A stretch of 64,000 bases of DNA from Brevundimonas sp. 357 (GTDB lineage Bacteria > Pseudomonadota > Alphaproteobacteria > Caulobacterales > Caulobacteraceae), in assembly GCF_003938605.1 (NCBI RefSeq), contig NZ_RHWX01000001.1, positions 124,001 through 188,000 of the forward strand, given 5' to 3'. The position numbers were made by a program, and so were the translations under genes. Below the pieces are notes generated by a model. That model was given only the letters and a program-made list of their open reading frames with translations. It was not told where the DNA came from and did no database searches. Of this stretch, positions 57,519 through 64,000 are shown piece after piece. Every line of letters starts with the position of its first letter. Position 1 is the first letter of the stretch.

Positions 57519-57785
57519 ATGTCGAACGCTTTCAACCGTCTGTTCCGCGATCACCCGCGTGAGGTCGATGAGACCTATCTCGAGCATATGGCCGCTTCGT
57601 CGCGCTTCGGCTTCAAGCTGATGCGCCTGGCCGGATGCGCCTTCATCCATGCGGTGACGCCGGGTCTGCACAAAACGACCGTATCTGACGCCATTCGCGG
57701 CATGGCCCACGACATGGGCGGCCGCGCCGCAGAGGCCCGCGAATGCCGCATGCGCGACGCGGGCGTCTGGGACGTCGGCCTCTAG
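57519..57785 (+). CDS. Small conserved protein (DUF6356-like)
   Basis: An 88-residue protein. The first part (FRDHPREVDETYLEHMAASSRFG) and the central helix (MRLAGCAFIHAVTPGLHKTTVS) resemble the DUF6356 family, a small alphaproteobacterial protein of unknown role. The hydrophobic stretch is moderate, so a membrane helix is possible. It ends in 14 nt from a convergent lipoprotein gene. Confidence 0.68.
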   Translation: MSNAFNRLFRDHPREVDETYLEHMAASSRFGFKLMRLAGCAFIHAVTPGLHKTTVSDAIRGMAHDMGGRAAEARECRMRDAGVWDVGL

Positions 57786-57799
57786 CCCCTGACGCGCCG

Positions 57800-58318
57800 T
57801 CAGTCCGGCGTCTGGGTGCGGCTGTAGAAGCCCGAGATGTCGGAGCCCATGCCGCAGAAGCGGCTGGCGGCCGTGCTGTCCTCGACGAAGGCGCCTTCCG
57901 GCCCCACGCGCACCTTCACCACCGGCGCGTCGGCGCCGATGTCGGCCGCCGTCAGTTCATTCAGCTCGCCTTCGAACGGGATCAGCTTGGCGTGGATGAC
58001 GTCGTCGCGGTCCTGAGCGCCGCGCGCCTGAAGCTCGCAATCCGCCGCCGTGGCCCCGCCGTTCGGAACGCCCCCCGCGCGGATCAGCACGCGCCATTCG
58101 GCGCCTTCCTCAATCAGCTTGAGGTCGGCCTGGGCCGGATCGGTGCGGCGGAAGTCGGCGCTTCTCTCGGCGACAGCCGGGGCCGTTGCGGGCGCAGCCG
58201 CCGCAGCGTCTTCCGCCTTGGGCGCGGCGGCCGGCGCTTCGGCCGGGGCCGGCCCGCAGGCCATGAGCGCCGCCGCCAGGGTCAGGGCGCCGGACGCAGG
58301 GATCAGATTGAGACGCAA
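57800..58318 (-). CDS. Small lipoprotein, unknown function
   Basis: A 172-residue protein with a lipobox (LMAC, Cys near 21) after a short signal. An Ala/Pro-rich linker (about 25-55) precedes a compact C-terminal domain with conserved-looking pieces RAGGVPNGGATAADCELQARG and VRVGPEGAFVEDSTAASRFC. The paired Cys could form a disulfide. I do not recognise the domain. Confidence 0.62.
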   Translation of the reverse strand: MRLNLIPASGALTLAAALMACGPAPAEAPAAAPKAEDAAAAAPATAPAVAERSADFRRTDPAQADLKLIEEGAEWRVLIRAGGVPNGGATAADCELQARGAQDRDDVIHAKLIPFEGELNELTAADIGADAPVVKVRVGPEGAFVEDSTAASRFCGMGSDISGFYSRTQTPD

Positions 58319-58392
58319 ACAAACTCTCCATCACAAGGAAGCGGGGCGAAGCTCCGTCATTTTCAACGCGCCCGTCAACCGCCCGCAACGCC

Positions 58393-58836
58393 TCAACCCA
58401 GGGCGCCGTTCACAGACGCCCACAAATAGGCGCCCCCGGACAGCAGCAGGATCGCCGCAATCAGCGCCAGTCCCGCCCACTGCAGCGCGCTGAAGCGACG
58501 CGGCATGGCCGTGCCGACAAAGCCGCCTCCGGTCGCGAAGGCGAACAGGGCCAGTCCGCGCGACGCCGCGCGAACCGTCGAATCCGGCCCGTCCAGATCA
58601 TCGCCTTCATCGGTCGCGAATTCCCCGTTCCCGGCGCGCGCCAGCAGGTCGCGCGCCCGCGCCGCCTGATCCGCCCGTCCCATCAGCCGGATGCCCAGGG
58701 CGCGCTGCATCAGGGGGTCGATCGTGGTCTGGAATCGCTCGGTCACCGACACCTCGATGTCGTGCGACGACAGGAAGGCGGCGGCCAGATCGGCCTCATA
58801 GACGTCTTGATAGCGGGCGATCTCGACCAGGCTCAT
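58393..58836 (-). CDS. DUF2007-domain membrane protein
   Basis: A 147-residue protein: an N-terminal DUF2007 domain (about residues 1-70; EIARYQDVYEADLAAAFLSSHDIEVSVTE), then a linker and one or two C-terminal membrane helices (about 95-140). The family is called putative signal transducing protein, and its true role is unknown. It lies just upstream of the odhB terminator on the minus strand. Confidence 0.8.
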   Translation of the reverse strand: MSLVEIARYQDVYEADLAAAFLSSHDIEVSVTERFQTTIDPLMQRALGIRLMGRADQAARARDLLARAGNGEFATDEGDDLDGPDSTVRAASRGLALFAFATGGGFVGTAMPRRFSALQWAGLALIAAILLLSGGAYLWASVNGALG

Positions 58837-58871
58837 GGCGGCAGCCTAACACGCCTGCAGGACGCGCAATT

Positions 58872-58904
58872 GAAAACGGCGAGATCCGAAGATCCCGCCG
58901 TCGT
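58872..58904 (-). terminator. Terminator of odhB
   Basis: On the minus strand, ACGGCGGGATC pairs with GATCTCGCCGT (one mismatch) around a TTCG loop and ends in TTTTC. It lies 24 nt past the odhB stop, marking the end of the sucA-odhB transcript. Confidence 0.85.
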
Positions 58905-58927
58905 CAGTCGTTCGCGTGGTGCGAAGC

Positions 58928-60445
58928 TTACAGGTCCAGCAGGGCGCGCGCCGGGTCTTCCAGCAGTTCCTTGATGCGGACGAGGAAGGTCACGGCTTCC
59001 TTGCCGTCGACGATGCGGTGATCGTAGCTGAGGGCCAGGTACATCATCGGACGGATCTTGACCTCGCCGTTGATGGCCATCGGGCGCTGCACGATGTTGT
59101 GCATGCCCAGGATGCCCGACTGCGGCGCGTTCAGGATCGGCGTCGACATCAGCGAGCCATAGGTGCCGCCGTTGGTGATGGTGAAGGTGCCGCCCTGCAT
59201 CTGGTCCATGGTCAGGGCGCCGTCACGGGCGGCCTTGCCCAGGGCGCCGATGCCCTTCTCGATGCCGGCCAGCGACAGGGCGTCGGCGTCGCGCAGCACC
59301 GGAACCACCAGGCCCTTGTCGGTGCCGACGGCGATGCCGATGTCGTAGTGGTTCTTGTAGATGATGTCCGTGCCGTCGATCTCGGCGTTGACCGCCGGGA
59401 TTTCGTGCAGGGCCTGCACCACGGCCTTGGTGAAGAAGGACATGAATCCGAGTTTGACGCCGTGACGCTTCTCGAAGACTTCCTTGTACTGGGCGCGCAG
59501 GGCCATGACGTTGGTCATGTCCACCTCGTTGAAGGTGGTCAGCTGGGCGGCCGTGTTCTGGGATTCCTTCAGGCGACGGGCGATGGTCTGACGCAGGCGC
59601 GTCATCTTCACCCGCTCTTCACGCGGTTGGTCGGCGCGCGGCGCGGCCGGGGCGGCCGCGGCGGGCGCAGCCGGAGCGGCGGCGCCGATGGCGGCGATGG
59701 CGTCGGCCTTGGTGATGTTGCCCTTCGGACCCGAAGCCGACAGCGAAGCCGGGTTGATGTTGTTTTCCGACACCACGCGCTGGACGGCGGGCGACAGGTG
59801 GGTCGAGGTCGGAATCTGGGCCGAACCGGCGTTGGCCGGGGCGGCGGCCGGAGCCGGTGCAGCAGCCGCCGGAGCAGCCGCAGCGGCCGCGCCTGAGGCG
59901 GCGACCGAACCGATCACCTGGCCGGGGGTCACGGTGTCGCCGTCAGCGGCGATGATGGTCAGAACGCCGGCGGCCGGGGCCGAGACTTCCACGGCCACCT
60001 TGTCGGTCTCGATCTCGACCAGCAGTTCGTCCTTGGCGACGGTGTCGCCCGACTTCTTCAGCCAGGTTCCGATAGAACCTTCGGCGACGCTCTCGCCCAT
60101 GGTCGGCACGGCGATGTCGACCGCAGCGCCGCCCGAAGCGGCCGGAGCGGCGGCGGGGGCTGCAGCCGCCGTAGCCGGGGCAGGGGCCGGGGCCGAGGCG
60201 GCGGCCGCGCCGCCTTCGCTCACCGAGCCCAGCACCGTGCCGGGAACGACGGTGTCGCCGTCATTGGCGTTGATCGCCGACAGCACGCCGTCGGCGGGGG
60301 CGACGACTTCGAGCGAGACCTTGTCGGTTTCCAGCTCGACCAGGACTTCGTCCTTCTTCACGGCGTCGCCGACCTTCTTGGTCCACTTGGCGATGGAGGC
60401 TTCGGCGACGGATTCACCGAGGGCGGGGGTCAGGATATCGGCCAT
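58928..60445 (-). CDS. odhB: 2-oxoglutarate dehydrogenase E2 (dihydrolipoyl succinyltransferase) with two lipoyl domains
   Basis: A 505-residue E2 of the 2-oxoglutarate dehydrogenase complex, also called sucB. Two tandem lipoyl domains (residues 2-76 and 108-182) carry lipoyl Lys42 and Lys149 in ETDKVSLEV and ETDKVAVEV. Ala/Pro-rich linkers follow, then the peripheral-subunit binding domain ([19 protein letters not shown]) and the catalytic core ending [18 protein letters not shown]. coli SucB has one lipoyl domain. It is 55 nt downstream of sucA. Confidence 0.95.
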   Translation of the reverse strand: MADILTPALGESVAEASIAKWTKKVGDAVKKDEVLVELETDKVSLEVVAPADGVLSAINANDGDTVVPGTVLGSVSEGGAAAASAPAPAPATAAAAPAAAPAASGGAAVDIAVPTMGESVAEGSIGTWLKKSGDTVAKDELLVEIETDKVAVEVSAPAAGVLTIIAADGDTVTPGQVIGSVAASGAAAAAAPAAAAPAPAAAPANAGSAQIPTSTHLSPAVQRVVSENNINPASLSASGPKGNITKADAIAAIGAAAPAAPAAAAPAAPRADQPREERVKMTRLRQTIARRLKESQNTAAQLTTFNEVDMTNVMALRAQYKEVFEKRHGVKLGFMSFFTKAVVQALHEIPAVNAEIDGTDIIYKNHYDIGIAVGTDKGLVVPVLRDADALSLAGIEKGIGALGKAARDGALTMDQMQGGTFTITNGGTYGSLMSTPILNAPQSGILGMHNIVQRPMAINGEVKIRPMMYLALSYDHRIVDGKEAVTFLVRIKELLEDPARALLDL

Positions 60446-60500
60446 CTTCAGTGTCTTTTCGTGTCTGAACTTTGCTTGTCTTTTAGGTCAGGCGCGGCGG

Positions 60501-63500
60501 TCAGGCCATGGCCTCGGCGAGGAAGGTCTCGAGTTCCTTCAAGTGTCGGCTCATCAGGCCCGCGGCGGTCGAGGCCGAGGCCGGGCGACCGACGTAGCGC
60601 GCGCGCTTGGCCTTCACGTCCAGCTTCTCGAGCGTCAGCTCGATCCACGGATCGACGAAGGTCCAGCCGCCCATGTTCTTGGGCTCTTCCTGACACCAGA
60701 CCAGGTCGGCGTTGGGGAAGCGCGCCAGCTCCGCCGAGATCGACTTGATCGGCCACGGATAGAACTGTTCCAGACGCAGGATGTAGATGTCGTTGACGCC
60801 CGCCTTCTCGCGCGCGTCCAGCAGGTCGTAATAGACCTTGCCCGAGCAGACGACGACCTTGCGGATGTCCTTGTCGGCCTTGAGCGTGACGCCCGCCACG
60901 TCCGGACGCAGCTCGGCGTCGTCGCGCAGCACCCGGTGGAAGGAGCTGCCCTCGGCCATGTCGGCCAGGGTCGAGACGGCCTTCTTGTGACGCAGCAGCG
61001 ACTTGGGCGTCATCAGGATCAGCGGCTTGCGGAACGAGCGGTGCAGCTGGCGACGCAGGATGTGGAAGTAGTTGGCCGGCGTCGTGCAGTTGGCGACCTG
61101 CATGTTGTTCTCGGCGCACTGCTGCAGGAAGCGCTCCAGGCGGGCCGAGGAGTGCTCGGGGCCCTGGCCTTCATAGCCGTGCGGCAACAGCATGGTCAGG
61201 CCGCTCATCCGCAGCCACTTGCGCTCGCCCGAGGAGATGAACTGGTCGATCACCACCTGGGCGCCGTTCACGAAGTCGCCGAACTGGCCTTCCCACATGG
61301 TCAGGGTGTTCGGGTCGGCCAGCGAATAGCCGTACTCGAAGCCCAGCACCGCCTCTTCCGACAACGCCGAGTCGATGACCTCGAAATGGGCCTGGCCATC
61401 GCGCAGGTTGTTCAGCGGGAAGTAGCGCTGCTCGGTCGTCTGGTCGGTCACGCCCGAGTGACGCTGCGAGAAGGTGCCGCGCACCGAGTCCTGACCCGAC
61501 AGGCGGATGTTGTAGCCTTCATCCAGCAGGCTGGCGAAGGCCAGGCTCTCGGCCGTGGCCCAGTCGATGTTCGCGCCGCTCGACACCGCATCGCGACGGC
61601 CGTCGATGACGCGCTTCAGCGTCTTGTGCATGTCGACGCTGTTCGGGATCGTCGTCAGGCGGTGGCCGTAGTCGAGCAGCTTCGCGGCCGGAACCCCGGT
61701 CTTGCCGCGCTGTTGCTGATCATCGCCCGCATCGACGCCCAGACCCTGCCACTGGCCGTCCAGCCAGTCGGCCTTGTCGGCCTTGAAGGTCTTGCCGGCT
61801 TCGAACTCGGCGTCGAGGAAGGCCTCGAAACGGGCGATCTCGGCGTCGGCCTCGGCCTGGCTGAGAACGCCTTCGGCGACCAGGCGCTTGACGTAGATCT
61901 CCAGCGTGGTCGGCTGGTTCTTGATCTTCGCGTACATCAGCGGCTGGGTGAAGGTCGGATCGTCGCCTTCGTTATGGCCGAAGCGGCGGTAGCAGAACAT
62001 GTCCACCACCACGTCCTTGTGGAACTTCTGACGGTATTCCGTGGCGACCTTCGAGGCGAAGACGACCGCTTCGGGATCGTCGCCGTTGACGTGGAAGATC
62101 GGCGCCTGGACCATCAGGGCGACGTCAGACGGGTAGGGCGACGAGCGCGAGTTGCGCGGCGCCGTGGTGAAGCCGATCTGGTTGTTGATGACGAAGTGCA
62201 AGGTGCCGCCGGTGCGGTAGCCCTTCAGCCCCATCAGGGCGAAGCACTCGGCCACCACGCCTTGCCCTGCGAAGGCGGCGTCGCCGTGGATCAGCAGCGG
62301 CACGACCTTGGAGCGGTCCAGCACCCATTCGTTGTCCGGCTTGCCGACGTTGACCTCGGCCTCGCGGATGTCGAAGGCCTGCTTGGCGCGCGCCTTGCCC
62401 AAGACGACCGGGTTGACGATCTCGAGGTGCGAGGGGTTGGCGGTCAGCGACAGGTGGACCTTGTTGCCGTCGAACTCACGGTCCGACGAGGCGCCCATGT
62501 GGTATTTGACGTCGCCCGACCCTTCAATGTCCGACGGCACGGACGAACCGCCCTGGAACTCGTGGAAGATGGTCTTGTAGGGCTTGCCCATGACCGCGGC
62601 CAGGGTGTTCAGGCGGCCGCGGTGCGCCATGCCGAAGACGATCTCGTCGACGCCCAGGGCGCCGCCGCGCTTGATCACCTGCTCCAGGGCCGGGACCATG
62701 GCCTCGCCGCCGTCCAGGCCGAAACGCTTGGTGCCGGGGAAACGCTTGTGCAGGAAGCGCTCGAAGCCCTCGGCCTCGACCAGCTTCTTGAAGATGGCCA
62801 GCTTGCCTTCCTTGGTGAAGGCGTTCTGCTCGAACTTGTCCGGGCCTTCGAAGCGCTGCTGCAGCCAGGCCTTCTCGTCCGGCTCGGCGATGTGCATGAA
62901 CTGCACGCCGATGTTGCCGCAGTAGGTGCGCTTCAAGATCTCCAACACCTGGCGGACCGAGCCGGTCTCCAGGCCCAGGACGCCGTCCAGGAAGATCGGG
63001 CGATCCATGTCGGCGGCGGTGAAGCCGTAGAACTCGGGCGTCAGCTCCGGGTTCTGGATCGGCGGCTCGATGCCCAGCGGGTCGAGGTTGGCCTGCAGGT
63101 GGCCGCGCACGCGATAGGCGCGGATCAGCATCAGGGCGCGGATGGAATCGTGGGCGGCGGCGCGCACGTCGGCGGCCGAAACGGCGCCCGAGGCGTCAGC
63201 AACCGGAGCGGTCGGGCGAGGGCCGGGCTTGCCGGCGGCCTTGGGATCGACCTTAGGGGCGGGCCAGCGGCCGTCGAACACGGCGGTTTCCTCGGTCGGC
63301 TCGGAAGCGCCCGAGCGGCCCCAGGAGCCGGCGGCGGCTGACTGCTTCACCAGGTCGGCGTTGTCCTTCAGCTGATCGAAGAAGGCGCGCCATTCCCCCG
63401 ACACCGAGCCGGGGTCCGCAGCCCATTTTTCGTGCAGGTCCTCAATGAAGGCGGCGTTCGCGCCATAGAGGAAGGAGGTCTCGGCAAAGACCTGGTTCAG

Positions 63501-63521
63501 CCGACCCGCATCGTCCGCCAT
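60501..63521 (-). CDS. sucA: 2-oxoglutarate dehydrogenase E1 component
   Basis: A 1006-residue thiamine-diphosphate-dependent dehydrogenase that decarboxylates 2-oxoglutarate in the TCA cycle. The N-terminus (ETSFLYGANAAFIEDLHEKW) is the SucA E2-binding segment. GMAHRGRLNTL, GDAAFAGQGVVAECF, and NNQIGFTT are typical. Length and C-terminus are normal. It is upstream of odhB. The leader region (about 63522-63650) should hold its promoter. Confidence 0.97.
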   Translation of the reverse strand: MADDAGRLNQVFAETSFLYGANAAFIEDLHEKWAADPGSVSGEWRAFFDQLKDNADLVKQSAAAGSWGRSGASEPTEETAVFDGRWPAPKVDPKAAGKPGPRPTAPVADASGAVSAADVRAAAHDSIRALMLIRAYRVRGHLQANLDPLGIEPPIQNPELTPEFYGFTAADMDRPIFLDGVLGLETGSVRQVLEILKRTYCGNIGVQFMHIAEPDEKAWLQQRFEGPDKFEQNAFTKEGKLAIFKKLVEAEGFERFLHKRFPGTKRFGLDGGEAMVPALEQVIKRGGALGVDEIVFGMAHRGRLNTLAAVMGKPYKTIFHEFQGGSSVPSDIEGSGDVKYHMGASSDREFDGNKVHLSLTANPSHLEIVNPVVLGKARAKQAFDIREAEVNVGKPDNEWVLDRSKVVPLLIHGDAAFAGQGVVAECFALMGLKGYRTGGTLHFVINNQIGFTTAPRNSRSSPYPSDVALMVQAPIFHVNGDDPEAVVFASKVATEYRQKFHKDVVVDMFCYRRFGHNEGDDPTFTQPLMYAKIKNQPTTLEIYVKRLVAEGVLSQAEADAEIARFEAFLDAEFEAGKTFKADKADWLDGQWQGLGVDAGDDQQQRGKTGVPAAKLLDYGHRLTTIPNSVDMHKTLKRVIDGRRDAVSSGANIDWATAESLAFASLLDEGYNIRLSGQDSVRGTFSQRHSGVTDQTTEQRYFPLNNLRDGQAHFEVIDSALSEEAVLGFEYGYSLADPNTLTMWEGQFGDFVNGAQVVIDQFISSGERKWLRMSGLTMLLPHGYEGQGPEHSSARLERFLQQCAENNMQVANCTTPANYFHILRRQLHRSFRKPLILMTPKSLLRHKKAVSTLADMAEGSSFHRVLRDDAELRPDVAGVTLKADKDIRKVVVCSGKVYYDLLDAREKAGVNDIYILRLEQFYPWPIKSISAELARFPNADLVWCQEEPKNMGGWTFVDPWIELTLEKLDVKAKRARYVGRPASASTAAGLMSRHLKELETFLAEAMA

Positions 63522-63655
63522 TTTTCTCTCAATCGTCCCTTTACAACCGCCCGCGCACAGCCGCGCGGAGAGCAGCGCCGTTCATATAGGCCCTGTTTCC
63601 TTACTGGTCATGACCGAAGGGAGGCGGACCGGGTGGAAATTGGTCGAATCGGCAA

Positions 63656-63688
63656 GAAAAAACGCCCCCGGACGATTCCGGAGGCGTT
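63656..63688 (-). terminator. Terminator downstream of sucD
   Basis: On the minus strand, AACGCCTCCGG pairs with CCGGGGGCGTT (one mismatch) and is followed by TTTT. It separates sucD from sucA, so the two are not a single simple unit. Confidence 0.85.
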
Positions 63689-63793
63689 ACAAAAGGTCAC
63701 ACGGCGCGAAAAACACCCCCGGAACGCGGATAGATCAGACTTTGGTCCAATCCGCCGCCCGCCCGGCGCCGAAGCCACTCGGAAGTGAATCCG

Positions 63794-63834
63794 GCGCTCA
63801 AGCAGCGAGCGACCGCGTTGCGAGCGTTAGCGCC
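63794..63834. repeat. 42-bp dispersed repeat, copy 2
   Basis: The segment beginning GCGCTCAAGCAGCGAGCG and ending GCGTTAGCGCC is a diverged version of the repeat at 48853-48894 and 63849-63890; its middle is less palindromic. It lies between sucD and sucA. Confidence 0.7.
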
Positions 63835-63848
63835 GCGCCTCCAAAGAG

Positions 63849-63890
63849 GCGCTGAAGCAGCGAGCCGCCGCGCGGCGAGCGGTAGCGCCC
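63849..63890. repeat. 42-bp dispersed repeat, copy 3
   Basis: The copy runs from GCGCTGAAGCAGCGAGCCG to GAGCGGTAGCGCCC and is nearly identical to the hslV-hslU copy. It lies 28 nt past the sucD stop and 14 nt from copy 2. Confidence 0.8.
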
Positions 63891-63918
63891 GCACGCGCAG
63901 CGTGCGCCGCTGAAGGGC

Positions 63919-64000
63919 TTAACCCTTCAGCACTTCCACCAGGGTCGCGCCCAGACGCGCCGGCGACGGCGAGACGCGGATGCCTGCGGCCTCCATGGCG
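63919..64000 (-). CDS. sucD: Succinyl-CoA ligase alpha subunit, C-terminal fragment (cut by window edge)
   Basis: Only the last 26 codons are visible, reading AMEAAGIRVSPSPARLGATL and ending VLKG before a TAA. This matches the C-terminus of SucD, and its position before sucA-odhB is the usual TCA-cycle order. The rest lies to the right of the window. Confidence 0.85.
   Translation of the reverse strand, partial: AMEAAGIRVSPSPARLGATLVEVLKG

Larger units (their letters stand above)
63522..63918. other. Intergenic region between sucD and sucA: terminator and repeats
   Basis: A 397-nt spacer without a credible gene. From the right it holds two copies of the 42-bp repeat and a minus-strand terminator (63656-63688) that ends the sucCD transcript. 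To its left lies about 130 nt that probably contains the sucA promoter. No tRNA or other RNA gene is recognisable. Confidence 0.6.

Noticed and set aside
59688..63341. A 1217-codon plus-strand reading frame opposite sucA-odhB
   Set aside because: It is the antisense frame of two certain TCA-cycle genes. High GC keeps such frames open; its predicted protein is low-complexity and His/Arg/Ala-rich.
48853..63890. CRISPR-like repeat
   Set aside because: The 42-bp repeats are far apart or separated by only 14 nt, lie beside gene ends and have no cas genes or regular spacers.

Overview
The window is a GC-rich (clearly above 60% by eye) chromosomal segment from an alphaproteobacterium. It is most likely a member of the Caulobacteraceae, and Brevundimonas fits best. 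The case for this is the gene repertoire: fabA-fabB, hslVU, an OdhB with two lipoyl domains, exported COG4798 proteins, an EipA/DUF1134 lipoprotein and a sulfolipid gene (sqdB). Sulfoquinovosyl diacylglycerol is a lipid I associate with Brevundimonas. This assignment is inference; no rRNA or tRNA gene was recognised. I saw no IS element, prophage, integron or CRISPR array. Almost all of the DNA is packed, ordinary chromosomal coding sequence.

Layout. 1-9.99 kb: the N-terminal half of a heme-globin diguanylate cyclase (cut by the window edge), a small secreted protein, a secreted alpha/beta hydrolase, an S41-type peptidase, RecQ, an OPT oligopeptide transporter, and a divergent LysR regulator/YeiH-type exporter pair with repeated operator-like motifs. 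10-15 kb: TypA/BipA, an MprF-like lipid aminoacyltransferase starting at TTG, small envelope and stress proteins and an XRE regulator. 15-22 kb: a HisN-like phosphatase, a three-gene cluster of two exported methyltransferase-like proteins and a lipase-like hydrolase, an Hsp20 gene behind a ROSE-like RNA thermometer, a pentapeptide-repeat protein, a shortened RibD and GpmA. 22-35 kb: sugar-nucleotide and envelope precursor genes (phosphomannomutase/phosphoglucomutase, GlmM, GlmS, GalU, SqdB). Among them lie a flavoprotein, a PLP sulfur enzyme and a membrane protein with a Nudix-like box.

35-45.5 kb: a translation block on the minus strand in the order infC, S9 peptidase, MFS transporter, rpmI, rplT, pheS, two small paralogues, pheT, yqhA. 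infC appears to start at AUU. The infC-rpmI-rplT cluster is interrupted by two unrelated genes. The pheS-pheT pair is split by two paralogous proteins of unknown function, the second of which is translationally coupled to pheT. 45.6-54.4 kb: a GT9 glycosyltransferase, an ABHD10-like hydrolase, HslVU protease, a BLUF blue-light sensor, a MoeB/ThiF-like E1 enzyme, a 2-hydroxyacid dehydrogenase, a secreted SH3 protein, and FabA-FabB for anaerobic-type unsaturated fatty acid synthesis. 54.7-64 kb: a DegP/Q protease, a glutaryl-CoA dehydrogenase-like enzyme, small conserved proteins, and the odhB-sucA-sucD segment of the TCA cycle, which runs off the right edge.

The best leads for new biology are the paired small proteins inside the phe operon, the exported methyltransferase-like pair, the orphan membrane/Nudix-like protein, a candidate transcript behind fabB, and a 42-bp repeat found three times beside hslV and sucD. 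None amounts to a demonstrable new multi-gene system from sequence alone.
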